Under the pieces are notes generated by a model. It was not told the origin of the DNA. It did not search any database and saw nothing but the letters and a program-made list of their open reading frames with translations. From Methanothrix sp. (GTDB taxonomy: Archaea > Halobacteriota > Methanosarcinia > Methanotrichales > Methanotrichaceae): a stretch of 5,511 nt of DNA. The first letter of the stretch is position 1; each line of letters starts with the position of its first letter. Both the position numbers and the translations under genes were made by a program. The stretch is from assembly GCA_028682845.1 (NCBI GenBank), contig JAJRAT010000004.1, positions 1-5,511 on the forward strand, written 5' to 3'. Below, one piece after another: positions 4,986-5,511 of the stretch.

Positions 4986-5511
4986 TTATTGTTGATCGTT
5001 CTGCTCTTTGAATTGCGCTTGCAGGTGACTTCGGATCTCTTCAACCGCCTGGCGCAGCGTTCTTTCGTTATCGTACTTAAGCACGATCATCTCCAAATCC
5101 GCACGCGGCAGAAGAGACAGTTCCTTCACCTGTGCTGTGAGGTTCGGCACTGCCCTGAGAATGTTGTCCACGATGCTGATGCCGGCTTTCCTTGCCGTTC
5201 GGGAGAGCGGATTCAGATCGATGGCAATCACCTTCTTGCCCATCGCCGCCAGCGCCTCGCAGCGGTCTCCGTCCTCCAGCGGAATCAATACCACATCGGC
5301 ATCATAGATTCCGCCACGCGTGGCCAGAGCCCTGGCGTGTTCCAGGCCAAAGACGGATGCATCGGGATTCTCTCCCAGGACCTTCTTGGCACCGCAGGCG
5401 CGCAGCAGGTCGGCGATCTTCTTCACCCGCTCCTCCGAGCGGTGGAATAAATTAACCTCCAGGAGCGCCCCGAGGGCGTCGGCCAGGGCCACCATCTCTT
5501 CAGGAACAAGG
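4986..5511 (-). CDS. Archaeal 4-phosphopantoate--beta-alanine ligase (phosphopantothenate synthetase), C-terminal part
   Basis: The frame is open from the right edge to a TAA at 4986-4988, giving 174 visible residues. The N-terminus, and so the true start, lies outside: an internal Met is encoded at 5493-5495, but residues LVPEE precede it in frame. Family signatures include LLEVNLFHRSEERV soon after the visible start, then a segment ending DADVVLIPLEDGDR, then KKVIAIDLNPLSRTARKAGISIVDNILRAVPNL (given here in pieces from one stretch). The DGDR and DLNPLSRT blocks are typical of the archaeal enzyme that joins 4-phosphopantoate to beta-alanine using ATP, in the archaeal route to coenzyme A. The charged helical C-terminus (about the last 35 residues, ending in Gln/Asp/Gln) is expected. 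The full protein should be near 250 residues. It converges with the GyrI-like gene, so its promoter lies to the right of the window. This gene is the best evidence that the organism is an archaeon. Confidence 0.92.
   Translation of the reverse strand, partial: LVPEEMVALADALGALLEVNLFHRSEERVKKIADLLRACGAKKVLGENPDASVFGLEHARALATRGGIYDADVVLIPLEDGDRCEALAAMGKKVIAIDLNPLSRTARKAGISIVDNILRAVPNLTAQVKELSLLPRADLEMIVLKYDNERTLRQAVEEIRSHLQAQFKEQNDQQ

Overview
The window looks like a chromosomal segment of a methanogenic euryarchaeon, possibly Methanothrix/Methanosaeta-like. The strongest archaeal marker is the partial gene at the right edge. It reads as archaeal phosphopantothenate synthetase (4-phosphopantoate--beta-alanine ligase), which replaces bacterial PanC in archaea. 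Supporting signs are a tRNA with a 37/38 intron in a bulge-helix-bulge fold and no encoded CCA, AT-rich boxes upstream of genes, and a Vms1-like release factor of the archaeal/actinobacterial type. The genus is a guess from general resemblance.

Layout, left to right. Positions 1-1573 hold two minus-strand genes in one operon: a NuoE-like [2Fe-2S] subunit (1097-1573), then, 17 nt downstream, a NuoF-like FMN/NAD-binding subunit (1-1079) that runs off the left edge. They resemble the diaphorase module of NAD(P)-linked or electron-bifurcating hydrogenases and formate dehydrogenases. The partner catalytic subunit should lie further left. Positions 1574-1798 are a divergent intergenic region with a TATA-like box for the redox operon and CATG motifs spaced 11 bp apart.

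A tRNA-Arg(UCG) with a 15-nt intron lies at 1799-1885, followed by a T-run terminator. Immediately after it is a minisatellite of 16 units of 13-14 bp (1909-2121), then about 300 nt of non-coding DNA.

Next are two plus-strand genes, probably co-transcribed: a coiled-coil plus Vms1/VLRF1-type peptidyl-tRNA hydrolase (2419-3357) and a protein made almost wholly of 26-residue LRV/HEAT-like repeats (3429-4283). A nested inverted repeat separates them. A GyrI-like ligand-binding-domain protein (4473-4952) follows behind its own AT-rich leader. It converges with the minus-strand phosphopantothenate synthetase (4986-5511, partial), which belongs to coenzyme A biosynthesis.

The genes do not form one pathway. 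The most interesting parts are the putative ribosome-rescue factor paired with a repeat-solenoid protein, the NAD-linked redox module in an archaeon, and the tRNA with its adjacent tandem array.
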